A stretch of DNA of 64,000 nucleotides from Xestospongia muta (lineage: Eukaryota > Porifera > Demospongiae > Haplosclerida > Petrosiidae): contig OY848918.1 of the NCBI GenBank assembly GCA_963693285.1, positions 16,490,263 to 16,554,262 of the forward strand, written 5' to 3'. The notes below the pieces were generated by a model. That model was not told the DNA's origin, did not search any database, and worked only from the letters and a program-made list of their open reading frames with translations. Position 1 is the first letter of the stretch. The number at the start of each line of letters is the position of its first letter. The position numbers and the translations under genes are program-made. Below, in pieces: positions 11,018 through 23,067 of the stretch.

Positions 11018-13708
11018 CTACATAAAGTAGATGTCATTATTTATGATCAATTCACTTATTATAATATATAGCTACAACTAATGGTACATTATAAAGGGTA
11101 GGTAAAATAAATTCAATGTTTTTAAACTAATGTGTATAGAGAGGTTGATAATTTATGTGATGTCATCAACAGTAGTATTCATGATAACTAGCAATTATAT
11201 GTTTACAATTTAAAATGTTTGTCATATTATGTCACATATCTTTTACCTATAGATTTACAATACATTCTCATAATACAATATATTACAGTAAGTGATTTGC
11301 TAAGTACATGCTCTATAAAATTTATATTATTAACAAGTTATAACTAGTATAATACAATAGCTGTATAATAGCTAAATATGATAGGAATTAAGTATACACA
11401 GAGGAACCCACTAGTAGTCACTCCACTAAACAGGTCTCAGCCAGTGATAAACTTTTGGAAGGAAGTGTAATTATAAGTGATATTAAAATATTAGGTGTTA
11501 AATGAAAAGGAAGACTAATTATTATCATTATATATCAGGTAACCTACACTATCTAATAATATCATTATTGACATCATTTCATTACATTCATTCTATTGTT
11601 AGTTCTATTTTATTCCACATAACACTATGTAAGCAAAAATGGATGTTTAAATTATGCAACAAACCTGACAATTAAATGTTAAAATGTACTCAAGTATGTA
11701 ATATCATATTTGTCTGCACGAACTAAGGTATTTCAAATAAACTATGAGGCTATAGGACAAGTGATCTACATGACTTGCATAACATATATTATAAAAATTA
11801 TAAAAGTTGTATATTGTTGAATTTTGTTTGTTATTTGATTTATTCTTGTTGATAATAATAATAACAAATTTATTAAAACAATGTTATGTTAGTGGTAGCT
11901 TCATTTATAGAAACATATCCACAATGTGTACAAGAAATCATTTTTAAAACACATGCTTGCTTGTACATGATGATAGATCATATTGTGGATAAATTCATAT
12001 TTTCATGTTTTGTGATTAGAACAGTAGATGAATGAAAATTTCACAACTTTTATAGCTTTAATACTTATTAATCAAAAGGATGTACTTTACAAACTATAAC
12101 TGTATTCTTGAGGTAATCAAGCAGTAAGCTAGGACTAATGTGGTAAGACTTTTTGTGTAGAAAACATGAAAATATAATATATATTCACATGATAGCAATG
12201 TAAAGTACACATCTTATTATCAGAGATCACATTCTATATAATGCCCTACTTTGTTGGCTGGTTATTATTGGCAACATTTAATTTCTCAGTCAGTTAAGTA
12301 GGTTCATTTATTATTCACAGTATGTCATATAAAGACTTTATTGATTAGGAAAGTAAGAAGACTCTATTAACAACATGTACCAGCCATCAAACAATGACAT
12401 TGTCTAGACTTATGACTTAGAGACTCTCATAGTTAGCTTTTATTATCTGATAACAACAATGAAGACAGTACAGTATACATTACAAACCACTGGTACATCG
12501 TACCTATAGACTGAGTGTAAAAACGTTACCATGTATTAGAATCTATAACTTAGCATATAGAAGTTTTGTTATATTATTTCTTTGTCAAAATGGACTCTGT
12601 ACAGGTTGGTTGAGTTACTAGAGTAACTATTACATAACAATCTAACATTGTACAACAGGACTTGTTGACTCCACCAAGAAATATATAGTACTTGGAATAG
12701 CATACTTGTCACATAACTTGTCAACACAGACTCTTTATATATAATGTAAGTGTTCACTGTGCTTGTTTCTGTCAAAATTCATGTATTCTATTCCTTATAA
12801 TTTATGTTAATTACTTCATATTACTTACAGTTTAAACATATATTGGAATGTAATCTTCACCATAACTTTATAATCATGAATGTATTAAGGAGTTCTGTTA
12901 TATAGTGTTAGAATGATGACAACAAGTTGTTGAATGTATTTATTTATAATATAATATCAATACATATAAAGATCTATTAGACCATAAGTTTGTGATTTCA
13001 CTAATCTACTATTAAAGACATGAAATCAATATATTTATCAGTGGACATTAAAAGTGATGATTCTTTGTTACTATCACTCATAAAAAGCATTTGTTATATA
13101 TAATACAAAAGGTTTCCATATTTCCTGAGTCAACCATTAATGTGTAATAAATGGGAATGCATTCAAGACCACTTTGCAATTGTTTATATTTGTTATGGTT
13201 TCCATTATTCATAAGTCCAATGTTCCACTATACTGATACTGATAGACTTACATGTACTTAATATGATATTTGTCATTTTTTTGGCAAAACTGCACATGTT
13301 GTGCTAAAATTCTGAATAAACTATGTGGTTGCTATGCGGCCATTTTGTACATGATTTTTAACAAATTTGGTTACTAAGTACTTTTATGATTTGTCTTCCT
13401 GGATACCAAGTATGGTATATATCCAGTACAAAATGTATGTATGCAAACATTCACTTTGAAACTATTTAGAGTAATATGTGTGATTTACCCAAATTAGGTC
13501 ACATTTAATATATTCTCCAAATTCCTATGATTGATTTATAATTATAAGGTTTTCTATAATTAATTATTACTATTTTACTTAATTATTACATTATAATGTA
13601 AAAGAGAGTAGTCTATTGTACAATGTACATTACACAAGATTTTTAGTCTTCATGTAGATATTATGTTTACAGACAAACACAAACATAATGAAAGGCACTA
13701 AAGTGCTG

Positions 13709-14858
13709 AACCTCGCTGTAGTTACTAAGTTATTTATAAATTCTATGCCAGCTTAGGCCCAGCTATGATGTTGTTATTGCAACAAAATTTATTAACATTC
13801 CAGAAGGTGTGGTTATAAAATGGCAAGCTTTGTCATTCTGTATATGCTCATTAATTGTTCCTTGATTTCTAGCTTTGCCATGTTTGTGAAGCAGTAACTG
13901 AATAAGTGATACTATCATTCAATTCCCAAGCAAGATTAAGTGCTACTTTCGTGATGAAAAGTTTCTCTGAGTCTTTACATGACCCTTTAAAATCTATCAA
14001 TATTTCATATACAAAATTTATTGTAACTTGAAGATGAAACCTTCTTTGGAAACGTCCCGTGGTACAAATATAAATCGATATATTATCTATTAGTACCAGT
14101 CTTTTCAGTGCTTGAAGACGTTTCCTGAATGCGTTACTTCCCTCCAAGTCCACAAAACATTTTTCAGAACTTTTCTAACGATTACTTCGACCAACGGCCT
14201 TCTGTCTTGCTGATCCGTATTCCTCTGAGATTGTTTACAACGTACTAAAAAATCTCCACGTTAAGTTTTTTACTTTTCGAGAAACGGCACTTGACCTCTG
14301 CAGCCTGAAAAAATCTATCAATATTTCATATACAAAATTTATTGTAACTTGAAGATGAAACCTTCTTTGGAAAACGTCCCGTGGTACAAATATAAATCGA
14401 TATATTATCTATTAGTATCAGTCTTTTCAGTGCTTGGAGACGTTTCCTGAATGCGTTACTTCCCTCCAAGTCCACAAAACATTTTTCAGAACTTTTCTAA
14501 CGATTACTTTGACCAACGGCCTTCTGTCTTGCTGATCCGTATTCCTCTGAGATTGTTTACAACATACTAAAAAATCTCCACGTTAAGTTTTTACTTTTCG
14601 AGAAACGGCACTTGACCTCTGCAGCCTGAAAATTCTTTTGCGAGTTTTAAGCTTCTGTTTTCCTTGACGATGTTCTTGACACTACTGTTGTAAAGTCCAC
14701 ATGCTTTTCTATTCGTTGCTAAACGTTGGTAGCTGCTAATGCTTCGGTTGCCAAGTTATAGCAGTTCAAAAAAAACAACTCTGGTAACAGACACAGACAC
14801 ACACACACACACACACACAAACAGACTACAGTACCCTCGCTATGCGCCCATGCACAGC
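13709..14858. mobile_element. 833-bp inverted-repeat element, copy 2 (split by hAT)
   Basis: Same element as 8565-9397. It carries an internal 321-bp duplication and its right inverted repeat is split by the hAT insertion. The distal piece, CACAGCGAGGTT, lies just beyond 17487. Copy 1 therefore gives the empty site of the hAT insertion. Confidence 0.6.
13991..14633. repeat. 321-bp local tandem duplication
   Basis: The block beginning AATCTATCAATATTTCATAT at 13991 recurs at 14312. The second copy differs by a few bases, for example an extra A in GGAAAACGTCCCG. Unit 1 has only one copy, so this arose after the segmental duplication. Confidence 0.9.
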
Positions 14859-15140
14859 AGGGTTCTCCCCAGGAATTTATGAAGGCGTATGGCACCTACC
14901 ATGAATGCAAGCTTACAAGAAGGAAATAGATGGTCGGGGTTCATGGGAATAGCTGTTATAAAATAGCATGCTCCGTGTGCATGAATAATTTTAACTAAAT
15001 TTCAACTGAATATATATTCCTTGGGATAATCGGTTATAAAATGAATTGATGATTGATATATACATGATACATATTCACTGGGATTGGTTATAAAATGATG
15101 ATTGATACATGCTAAGGTGATCTTTGTATACAGAGAATGT

Positions 15141-17273
15141 TCAGTTCACAACATTGATTCGCCTGTTCCTTTTAGAGCCCCAATCAGTACAGGCTGCATC
15201 AAAGTCATAGTGCTCAAGTGGTGGGCCTTCCATTGTAATGAAGAGTAGGTGAACAGTGATAATGTTGCTCAAGCGATTACGAAGAGGTGATTTAACTCTC
15301 TTTAGTGCTGAAAACCCCCTTTCGCAATCAGCAGTAGACGTTGGGATAAGCAAGGCTGCTAGAGCTAGCTTAAACAGATTAGGAAAAAGATTTGATAGAT
15401 CGGATCTTGAAACAAGGGTGGTCATCACTTCCTGTGCATTCATACTGTGAAAAGGAAAGGAAGGACCTGCAGAATTCTTAAAGAGCTCCCACTCCCCCAT
15501 TAATTCTTCCTTGTTAATGAGTGCATCTGTGAAGTGGGTGGATAGAGTGATCAAGTGGTGATGACCATACCATTGATGGTTCTCAGGCCATGATTTCCCA
15601 TCAAAGACACTGAACGCCTCTATAAGCTCCATGTCAGGGAAACGCCATTGAAGGTGGGATTCTACAGCATCTAAATATTTATCATAGACATTTTCCTTGA
15701 AATTTAAAGAGTGCCTAACACTAATAATATTGAAGCCAGCTAGGTCTTCATCAAGAACCTTATCAAGAGAACTGAAGTGCTGCCCCGGGGAAGCCTTCAG
15801 GTTGTGCAGAGAAGCCAAAGTGCCGGACACTAAGGGTTTCACTAGACTGTAGTCAAGGTCCTTGCGCTGAAAAGCACGTGACAGAGTTGCCAGGGGAGGT
15901 AAAATATCAGATAGCATAAGAAGTGTAGCCACAAAATTATAGGTTTTGACAAACGTAGCTAACCCTAGGGCCTGAGCATCATGGCGCTCATCTGCTTCTC
16001 GTTCTAGGCTAGTTATGACTGACTTCAGGCATTTTCTCAAGTTATTAACAGCATGTTCGTGGGATAGCCAACGAACATCTTTTGCTTGTGTGAGTTTCAG
16101 TCGAGGATCCTCTAGTATATCTTGAATCAATTTAAGGGCTGCCGTACGGACTGCTGAATTATCATAAAATCTGTACAACTGATCAAGGATGGCTTTGAAC
16201 TTCTTAACGTAAGGAACCGCATCAGCTGCCTGAGCAGAAGCAAGAGCAAGCCTATGAGCTACACAATGGTTTGCTATCAGCCATGGGGATTTCTGCTTCA
16301 AGAGAGTGGCTACCCCACTGTGACGACCAATCATCACAGCAGCCCCATCACTCCCAAATGCCACTAGCTTACCATCTATGTCAAAGCCTTCTTCCTCACA
16401 AAGCTTTTGAAGAGCTGAAAAAATGGTTGATGCAGTTCCATTCGGAACCTCTAATAAGCTAATGAAAGAAGTACAAATCTGCCGATCACTATTAAGGTAA
16501 CGCGCATACACAATCAACTCCTTTTTTACGGCTACATCTGTTGTTTCGTCACACAACAAACTAAAGAATGGGGATGATCTAATGTCGTCAAATATTTTAT
16601 TTCTGATAACAACCCCAAGAGAGCTAACAGCCTCCTGCATGAATCTCTCTGAGGTGTAGTGTGCATTGCCTCCCAAGTTGAGGTCACACAGATACGTAGC
16701 TCCAATTGATTTTGCCAATTCAAGCAACGATACAAAATTCGTGGTATGAGGGATCTCATTCTTACACAAGAAGTACAAACACTTCATAGCTGATATCATG
16801 GCTTTTCTCTCAGCACTTTCTACAGTGTGGAAAGCCTGTTCAATCCCTCCCACATCTCTAGATATGCACAGCTGCACCTCTAGTGCTTTAGCCTCATTGT
16901 GGCTTTGGGAAGCTTCATGGCGTTTAAGGCTACTCTGCTGCAAGGTAACACAAGGAACATCGACCCAGGAGGCTTTACCTACGGGTACCTTCTTGGGACG
17001 GCGGCTGTGCTTCCTGCAGAGCTTACAGAACATACCCTGGCCATCAACACTCACTTGCACCCAAGGGTAAGAGGTTTGCCACTCTTTATTAAACCCAGAC
17101 AATCGCGCGTGACAACGGACACGCTTTACTGGTAGATCGGCCTCCTCAGCGGTCTCCTCTGCACTTTCTGGCAGAGCTTCAGGGGTGTTCTCTTGCACCC
17201 TGCTGGAAGGCGATGAGTTGGCGACAGAAAAGTAATCACGGAGGCTAGTAGTTCTCTTGGCCATCCCGTCCAC
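15141..17273 (-). CDS. hAT transposase (ZNF862-like), 710 aa
   Basis: A single uninterrupted 710-codon frame without introns. Near residues 80-130 there is a TTF/BED-like zinc finger (CKLCRKH, then SSLKRHEASQSH). The RNase H-like core shows LLCDETTD at about 240, AFGSDGAAVMIG at about 305 and the conserved NHCVAHRLALA helix. The C-terminal hAT dimerisation region has STADCERGFSALKRVKSPLRNRL. These are the conserved hAT blocks, including the candidate catalytic acidic residues. The protein would bind the element's ends and excise and reinsert it. Its intactness in a region full of broken elements suggests recent arrival. Assignment to hAT is firm. The ZNF862-like subgroup is from memory of the family. 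Confidence 0.93.
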   Translation of the reverse strand: MDGMAKRTTSLRDYFSVANSSPSSRVQENTPEALPESAEETAEEADLPVKRVRCHARLSGFNKEWQTSYPWVQVSVDGQGMFCKLCRKHSRRPKKVPVGKASWVDVPCVTLQQSSLKRHEASQSHNEAKALEVQLCISRDVGGIEQAFHTVESAERKAMISAMKCLYFLCKNEIPHTTNFVSLLELAKSIGATYLCDLNLGGNAHYTSERFMQEAVSSLGVVIRNKIFDDIRSSPFFSLLCDETTDVAVKKELIVYARYLNSDRQICTSFISLLEVPNGTASTIFSALQKLCEEEGFDIDGKLVAFGSDGAAVMIGRHSGVATLLKQKSPWLIANHCVAHRLALASAQAADAVPYVKKFKAILDQLYRFYDNSAVRTAALKLIQDILEDPRLKLTQAKDVRWLSHEHAVNNLRKCLKSVITSLEREADERHDAQALGLATFVKTYNFVATLLMLSDILPPLATLSRAFQRKDLDYSLVKPLVSGTLASLHNLKASPGQHFSSLDKVLDEDLAGFNIISVRHSLNFKENVYDKYLDAVESHLQWRFPDMELIEAFSVFDGKSWPENHQWYGHHHLITLSTHFTDALINKEELMGEWELFKNSAGPSFPFHSMNAQEVMTTLVSRSDLSNLFPNLFKLALAALLIPTSTADCERGFSALKRVKSPLRNRLSNIITVHLLFITMEGPPLEHYDFDAACTDWGSKRNRRINVVN

Positions 17274-17485
17274 GACGCACTACACGCGGTTTATGTGACC
17301 ACACCCTCTACGTTAGCTAGTATGCGCGTGCGCAACTCTATTAAATACTCGCGCGCATGTAATAGTTGCACCACGCGCTAACGCGTAGCGCTACATATTT
17401 TAAAGCGTAGCGCTAAGATTAACGCGTACGGCGAGTAGTGTAAAGCGTAAGGTTCCCTTACGCCTAAATGCCCTGGGGAGAACCC
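17274..17485. promoter_or_regulatory. hAT subterminal repeats / likely promoter region
   Basis: Between the transposase start and the element end there are repeated motifs of the form AACGCGTAGCGCTA, AAAGCGTAGCGCTAA and TTAACGCGTACGG, plus AAAGCGTAAGG. hAT transposases are known to bind short subterminal repeats, so this is a plausible binding and promoter region. Function is inferred. Confidence 0.5.
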
Positions 17486-17660
17486 TGCACAGCGAGGTTA
17501 ATAACATTGAAATTAAAGACTTGACAATATCAACCACTAAACATATTATAAACTAAAACAAGTAACTTGTTTTATAAGATCCTCATAACTTAACTTTATA
17601 CTAAATTATAATCATAATACGAGGTACTAATAAGTTTAAATTACAATATTAAACACTAAC

Positions 17661-17750
17661 CTTATCTAGTGCATGTATATTGGACTTATTTTTAATTAGC
17701 ATTTCTGCTGTTTCAGCATTAGATGCAAAGTGTAATGCTGTTCGACCATC
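17661..17750 (-). CDS. Ankyrin-repeat exon (unit 2, exon i)
   Basis: A 90-bp phase 0-0 exon identical to 9559-9648, encoding DGRTALHFASNAETAEML and LIKNKSNIHALDK. It is the most upstream exon I can support for this second ankyrin gene. No upstream ankyrin exon or start codon was identified between here and 26.8 kb, where transposon relics dominate. Confidence 0.78.
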
Positions 17751-18229
17751 CTGAAAAAAAAGAAATATAAGTTAATACTAGATAACTAACAGTATACTAT
17801 ACATTGTACATAAACAAGTACTATCATAACATGTGGTCAATATCAGTGGAGGTTCATGTTGTTTATTCTCTCTCTAATGACTATTATTAGTAGCTCATAT
17901 CATGTCATGTCAATGTAGTACATTCAACAAACACTATATTATGAGCAACAAAACTAAGATGTTTAGGAAAGACTACTAATACATGTGTAAATACATGGCA
18001 AGGGCAAGTCTGAATTAATGATGATAAAACCTGATATAATAATAAAAGGTGGTTATTAACTATATATGAGTTACAAATGTCATAATATAACATATTACTA
18101 CAAGTATACTGTATACAAGTATGTCATGTGTTCTTTTCTAAAACAACTGTTCATGAAAGTACTGAAAGAAGATATTATTTCAAAAGTTATTGGAAAGGTA
18201 AATCAAGGTGTCATGTGAACATCTAGCTA

Positions 18230-19345
18230 CTTGAGTTGGCATCTATTACAATCAGAAACATTCTCCACAATAAAAGGACCTGCATAATCAATATGGATAC
18301 AGTTTATATGAAACTGACAAACTTGACAATGTTTAACCTTTACTCACAATCTGAGTCATACCTAGCAACAAAATATATTTACAAGCTTAATATTGGACAT
18401 ATCAGGTAGTGTATGTTCTAACTCATTAAAGAGGGAATTATAAATATATGTAACTCATTCAAGAGGGAATTATCAGTTTTGAGAGAGACAATCATATGAA
18501 ACATACAAGCTTAACTTTGGACATAACAGGGTATGTATAATGTAACTCATTAATTAGGGAATTTTGAAACTCATTCATCAAGAAATTATGAGCTTTTGGA
18601 GAGACAATAATATGAAATGTCAGAGGAAATAGCCATTTTTTAAGAATATTATAGTGGTACTAGGTCTTTGTGTATACCTGAAAGAGGCAAACCATGAGAA
18701 ACAGAATAGGTTATGGTTTAATATGACCAGGGGTGACAGGAAAAGTTTCAAATTGATTGAATAATAATATTGTGCACATGGTAAAGTTACAGTGGACAGA
18801 CAACTTAATGCATCAACAATACATCATTGAAGACATACAGAGGTCATATTGGAAACTGCTTTTGTTTCATTTAACAGAAGAATGAGGTTTTTTGATCAGT
18901 CAACAATGTGAATGGTCGGTCATAGAGATATTGATGGAATGATTTAGCTCCAAAGACAATCCATGTTCTTTGTCTAACCGAGAATATTTTTTTCAGTTGG
19001 AGCTAGGGTGTAAGATGTGAAACCAATCGACTGTTCTGAACCATCATCAGAGATGTGACAGAGAATTGCTCCCAGACCATGGGAAGGAGCATCGTATGAG
19101 AGAACAATTCTTCTTTGGATCAATATCAACTATAGAGGCAGTGAGTAATTCTTTAGCTTAATGAAATGATTAACCTACTGTTTTGGATGACTTTTCTGTA
19201 ACAGAAGACAAAGGATTCAGTTTGGACGATAAACTTCGAAGAAATTTGTGTAAAAATAGAGGAGTCTTATAAGGATTTCGGTTCCTTGGGGTGGGACCCT
19301 CTATAATGGCTCACACTTTCTCTGGGGTAAGGTGGAGCCCTTTTT
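18230..19345 (-). mobile_element. Ty3/Gypsy retrotransposon relic 1
   Basis: The minus strand shows decayed pol pieces in the expected order. At the high end there is an RT C-terminal connection (LHLTPEKV). Then comes an RNase H region (a block with YDAPSHGLGAILCH and IGFTSYTLAPTEKN). Near 18290 there is the start of an integrase core (HIDYAGPF). Several stops and frame changes interrupt it, and gag, protease and most of RT are absent. It is not functional. Confidence 0.75.
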
Positions 19346-19394
19346 TATAAATCATTATATTAAAAGTTTCTACTTGAGAAGGTATTTAAATGCA

Positions 19395-19775
19395 AATTTA
19401 CTTTAAGCTCTTCGTCTTGTAATTTGTAAATTCGAAATATTCGTTAAATTAGAATAACGGTATAAATAGGCTAACCTGCAATATTGTATTAAAATTCCAG
19501 TAGGTGGACCAGATTGTGCGTCTTAACTAAGAAAACTTGTGTAATCGGTATTAAGAACAAGTAACAGCTATCACATTGGTAACAAGGATGTCTACAAAGC
19601 CAATATTTAGTCATCTTGACGGCTTTAATACAAGGGAAGAGTAACTCTCTAGCTGTAAGGAGAAAGGGGCACTGTTTTTTCAAGCTAATGATGTAGCGGA
19701 GTACAAGAAACTCCCTGTATTTATAAGCATAGTTAGTTCATAGAGTTTGCTCTCTTTTGAAACGTGTTGGTGCTT
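19395..19775. repeat. Interspersed repeat, paired with 57690-58110
   Basis: Diverged similarity to 57690-58110, sharing TTTGTAAATT near the start and AAGCATAGTTAGTTC / AAGCATAGTTGGTCC near the end. In both copies it ends a short way from transposon sequence. It could be an LTR or a transposon flank. No gene is seen in it. Confidence 0.5.
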
Positions 19776-20692
19776 GCTAAATTTAATGACTGGTTTAAAG
19801 TTGGCAGTGCTATAGGTTCGGTAACTGGATCAATTATTTTGCAGCTATGGGTCTAGCAAACCAAACCACGTCTCAAAAATGCAAAGCCACACCCAATTCA
19901 GTCATGGTCACTTGTGAAGTAATGTCATTTGTTGTTGGTGAAAGTTTGCATCTTATACCGAGCTAGAAAAGAAAATAAAGACGTAGGAAGTGAACAAATT
20001 TGTTCAGCTAGTACACAGAGATTCAAAAACTTATGAAGCTGCAATAAAAAGAATGCCAAAAAGAGTAGAAGGGGCAAACGAGGATATATGTGCTATCATA
20101 GCATCAATCTCTTGTGTTCATTGGTGGTAAAGACTGCAAAAACAAAGAGAATGGTTTGAGATCTAACAAAACATGAGTGTAGGGCAAGTTCAAGACATTG
20201 ACTAAGTCTTGTTATCTTCCTCTATTTAGTACCATAAAGCAGCAATGTACAGCTGCATTTAAGTTTATTTAACTGATGATAAACAGTTTTTCAAAGTGTC
20301 TTCTGTAAATGAAGATCATAACCATCCTGTAACCAAAGTAATTCTATTTATCATCAGATGTTATCCATGATGTATGTATCATTTAGAATAGATTATTTAT
20401 GACCATTTACTATGGCAAAGGAGATTGAATGAAGATGAAAGAGGAGAAACAAGTAAACCCTTAAAAACTGAAAGTCAATAAAAACTATTTCAGTAACATA
20501 TATCTGATATGACTGGAAAAGTGGTGACTTTGAAGGCCCTCACTAATGTCCAAACCAAAGTGCACCAATTCTCTGACAAAAACAATTTAGAAGCATCAGT
20601 ACAATGTATGTGACATATAGATGGTATACATTTCAATGATTAAAGATGTTAATGTGCATCCATGACTGTTTTAACTACGATCTACTGTTGAA

Positions 20693-21118
20693 GTGTACAT
20701 GAATGATGAGAAAGAATTCACTGGGCTATTTTTTCAGGACAAAATTATGAAGGTCACATATGCTGCATGTCCTGAGCTCATAATGGTTGATGCTACATAT
20801 AAGTTGAACAAACTTCGGATGCCACTTTATTTGATTCTTATTGTGGATGGTAATGGCAAAAGTGAGATAGTAGGACTTTATCTTACATCATTGGAAACAA
20901 GAGAAGCTATTTCTGAGATGGTAAGATTGTTCAAATTCCACAATTCTCCTTGGAAAAGTACGAGAGTAATCTTGACTGACCAAGATTTTGTTGAAAAAGC
21001 AGAAATACTACTTTGCTTTTTCACACATTACAAAGCTTCAGATGAGAAATTTCCTTTGAAAAGATGGGTTTATGTTCTTGTAAGCGTAGCCATCTTCTTG
21101 AATTATGTCAAAAGCTAG
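20693..21118 (+). pseudogene. MULE transposase core fragment, 141 codons
   Basis: A plus-strand open frame that matches the DDE core of Mutator-like transposases. It has FTGLFFQD, then MVDATYKLNKLRMPLYL with the first catalytic D in VDATY, then an IVDGNGKSEIVGLYL strand and RVILTDQDFVEKAEI, where LTDQD holds the second acidic position. The third acidic residue and the rest of the domain are lost to frame changes after codon 120. An upstream C2HC-like segment (20236-20338) and a downstream SWIM-like segment (about 21530-21710) belong to the same ancient protein. The same region survives in copy E with an internal deletion. Confidence 0.8.
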
Positions 21119-21529
21119 TTTATTCAAAGTCAGAGGCAGATTACAATTAAAACTACCAAGGATTATTACAGTGTGAACACAAGTCTGTTGTTACTTGTAA
21201 TGCAAGCTGGCATCCTATTCAACAACAATGGTGCAGTGCTTCTTGGGAGCAAATTTCACATTAGGTGAGAGAACTATAAATAGACTGTAATGTATTAACT
21301 CTAAAGTTAAGAGTATTTGTTCATGCTAAGCTGATTTGTCAATGTTCTTTGATCAATTTTTCTGCTTTGTCTTGTCTGCACAACGAAGGAGATCCTGTTC
21401 CACTGGTGGTCTTTGTAAAAAACATGCAAGTTCTCTAGCTACTGAGTCACCTGAAGAATAGTATGGACACCTGGTGACACCATACACTCTATGCTTTATT
21501 AAGAATCAATTGTCTCTTCAAACAAAGGT

Positions 21530-21710
21530 GGAACGTCTTGATGATTTACATGGAGACACTGTTGTATCATCATAACGTAGTCTATCTGTATATGCCAGCA
21601 ATATCAATTTATGTTATGGAAAAGTATGAGGCTTCCATGTCGACATATTATGAAATTTCGAGAATTAGGAGATTTGACACTATTCTGTCAGGAAAGTATA
21701 GATGAGTGTT
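21530..21710 (+). pseudogene. SWIM zinc-finger-like segment of MULE copy C
   Basis: Decayed here but better preserved at 55209-55415. That copy reads CQCMFWKSMRLPCQDIMKF, a CxC...CxH-type arrangement with D in place of the final H. SWIM fingers follow the transposase core in FAR1/ZSWIM-type MULE proteins, which supports the family call. Confidence 0.6.
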
Positions 21711-22684
21711 GAAAGATATCTTACTTAAGAAAACTATTGAAGAGAAAGGAGAACTTGGTCTTGACATATTATTTCCAGGTACATAATAAAAATAAATCAT
21801 CTCATCTTGTAATTGTTGTATAGAATGGCAGTGTTTCTTCAAAACCAGTTAAATCTGTCTTGTCTCAGCATCAGAAATTCTGGAAAATGATGTCCTTGTG
21901 TCAGGAAATTTGTTCACTGGTGTAGCATCGTCATCTCTTACGTCATATATCATAACACTCTCATGTATTGTTTCCTATGAATATTGTTATTGGTAGTCTA
22001 TTTAATACACCACTCTGGTAGGACTTATCAGTCCATCCAAGCAAACCTAGTCAATTAAACTCATAGTATATTGTTCATATACTATACTGGGTTCTGAAGT
22101 TGGTATGAGTCAGTATGGAGAGCGTTACTCTGTTGTGGTGTGTATTCGTGACAACTGGAAAGCAGGGAAATGTGTTGAGCACACATAAGGTACTATGTGT
22201 AGCCATGGTATTTTGTGTTGACTGTAAAGTGATGTACATGTATGTAGATGGTAGTCAATGTGATAATGATTAAAGATGACGAAGTAATTTCTGGAGGTGG
22301 ATCGGAAGAGAAACAGGAAGTAGTTATGGATAAGGACAGTTTTTAATTTTATCTGTACTAACTGATGTGCGTAGGAGAAAACAATGAAGAGACAATTGGA
22401 GAGATACATGTACAAGATGGATCAGACAGCTTTGGTGCTAATGATGCTTAAATGGTAAGAGGTGCTTTTACTTAAGCAAGACAATGGTAACACATAAAGT
22501 TTGTCTACAATCAAAATTCCACCAAGACTGAAGAAGTGTGGAAGGCGAAGGAGTTAGTTAACTGTCATAGGTCTACCAAGGAAATGTCAGAATCAGGGCA
22601 AAGTCATACCTTTTATGAAGAAAATGCCCATTGAAAAAGAAAAAGTAAGTACTTTATTACACGGCATACTTATCATTAAACTTC

Positions 22685-23067
22685 TTAGTTATTTTGAAGT
22701 GGTTTGTTGATGCCAATGTTGTTGATTCTGCAATTAAAGGTTCTCTTATTAATGAAGACAATGTTGAGGTCTGTCCAGAGACAATTTCCTGCTGCTGTTT
22801 AGATGAAAATGTATGCATTGAAAGCTGTAGGAAATATTTATCTCCTGATGCATGGGTCAGTGTTAAGGCTGTTGTCAAGGTAGGCAAGAGTCATCCTATT
22901 TGGTACTGTGGTTAGTGCAGGAATCTAATTGATGATGATATGGAAGATTCCTTTGTTGATGACTCGTGCTTGAAATGGTTTCATTTCCATTGGATTAGTT
23001 TGAAAAGTCCTCCAAAATCAAAACTATGGTACTGTCCAACTTGCGATATTATTACTGATAAGTTGTG
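22685..23067 (+). pseudogene. PHD-like finger exon of MULE copy C
   Basis: The frame reads DAWVSVKAVVKVGKSHPIWYC, a stop, then RNLIDDDMEDS, a region aligning with VCDSCLKWFHFHC of other copies, and finally LWYCPTCD. The pattern WYC..C, VCDSC, HFHC, WYC..C is that of a PHD finger. Copy C has lost two of the metal ligands (D and W in place of C) and has a TAG. Copies A, B, D and E keep other parts. A PHD reader on a MULE protein is unusual and may target insertions to chromatin marks (inference). Confidence 0.65.

Larger units (their letters stand above)
14859..17485 (-). mobile_element. hAT transposon, apparently intact
   Basis: Terminal inverted repeats CAGGGTTCTCCCCAGG and CCTGGGGAGAACCCTG are perfect over 16 bp. 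The word TGCACAGC occurs at 14851-14858 and 17486-17493, giving an 8-bp target duplication. If the outer C..TG bases are counted as transposon, the direct repeat is the 5-bp CACAG. The paralogous site near 9380-9395 lacks the insert, which confirms the boundaries. The element is visibly richer in G+C and CpG than its surroundings and carries one long transposase gene. Confidence 0.92.
10034..18130. repeat. Segmental tandem duplication, unit 2
   Basis: The second copy of the 5.14-kb unit. It is enlarged by a 321-bp internal tandem duplication at 13991-14633 and a 2.6-kb hAT insertion at 14859-17485. Both units end at the shared word TATGTCATGTG. Unit 1 is then followed by the junction filler and unit 2 by unrelated sequence (TTCTTTTCTAAAAC). 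Confidence 0.92.

Noticed and set aside
15256..17135. Plus-strand open frames inside the hAT element
   Set aside because: They are antisense shadows of the 710-codon transposase and show no domains.
22125..22415. 96-codon minus frame in MULE copy C
   Set aside because: It runs antisense to the element's own coding direction and is not conserved as a frame in copies A and E (55723-55947 differs).
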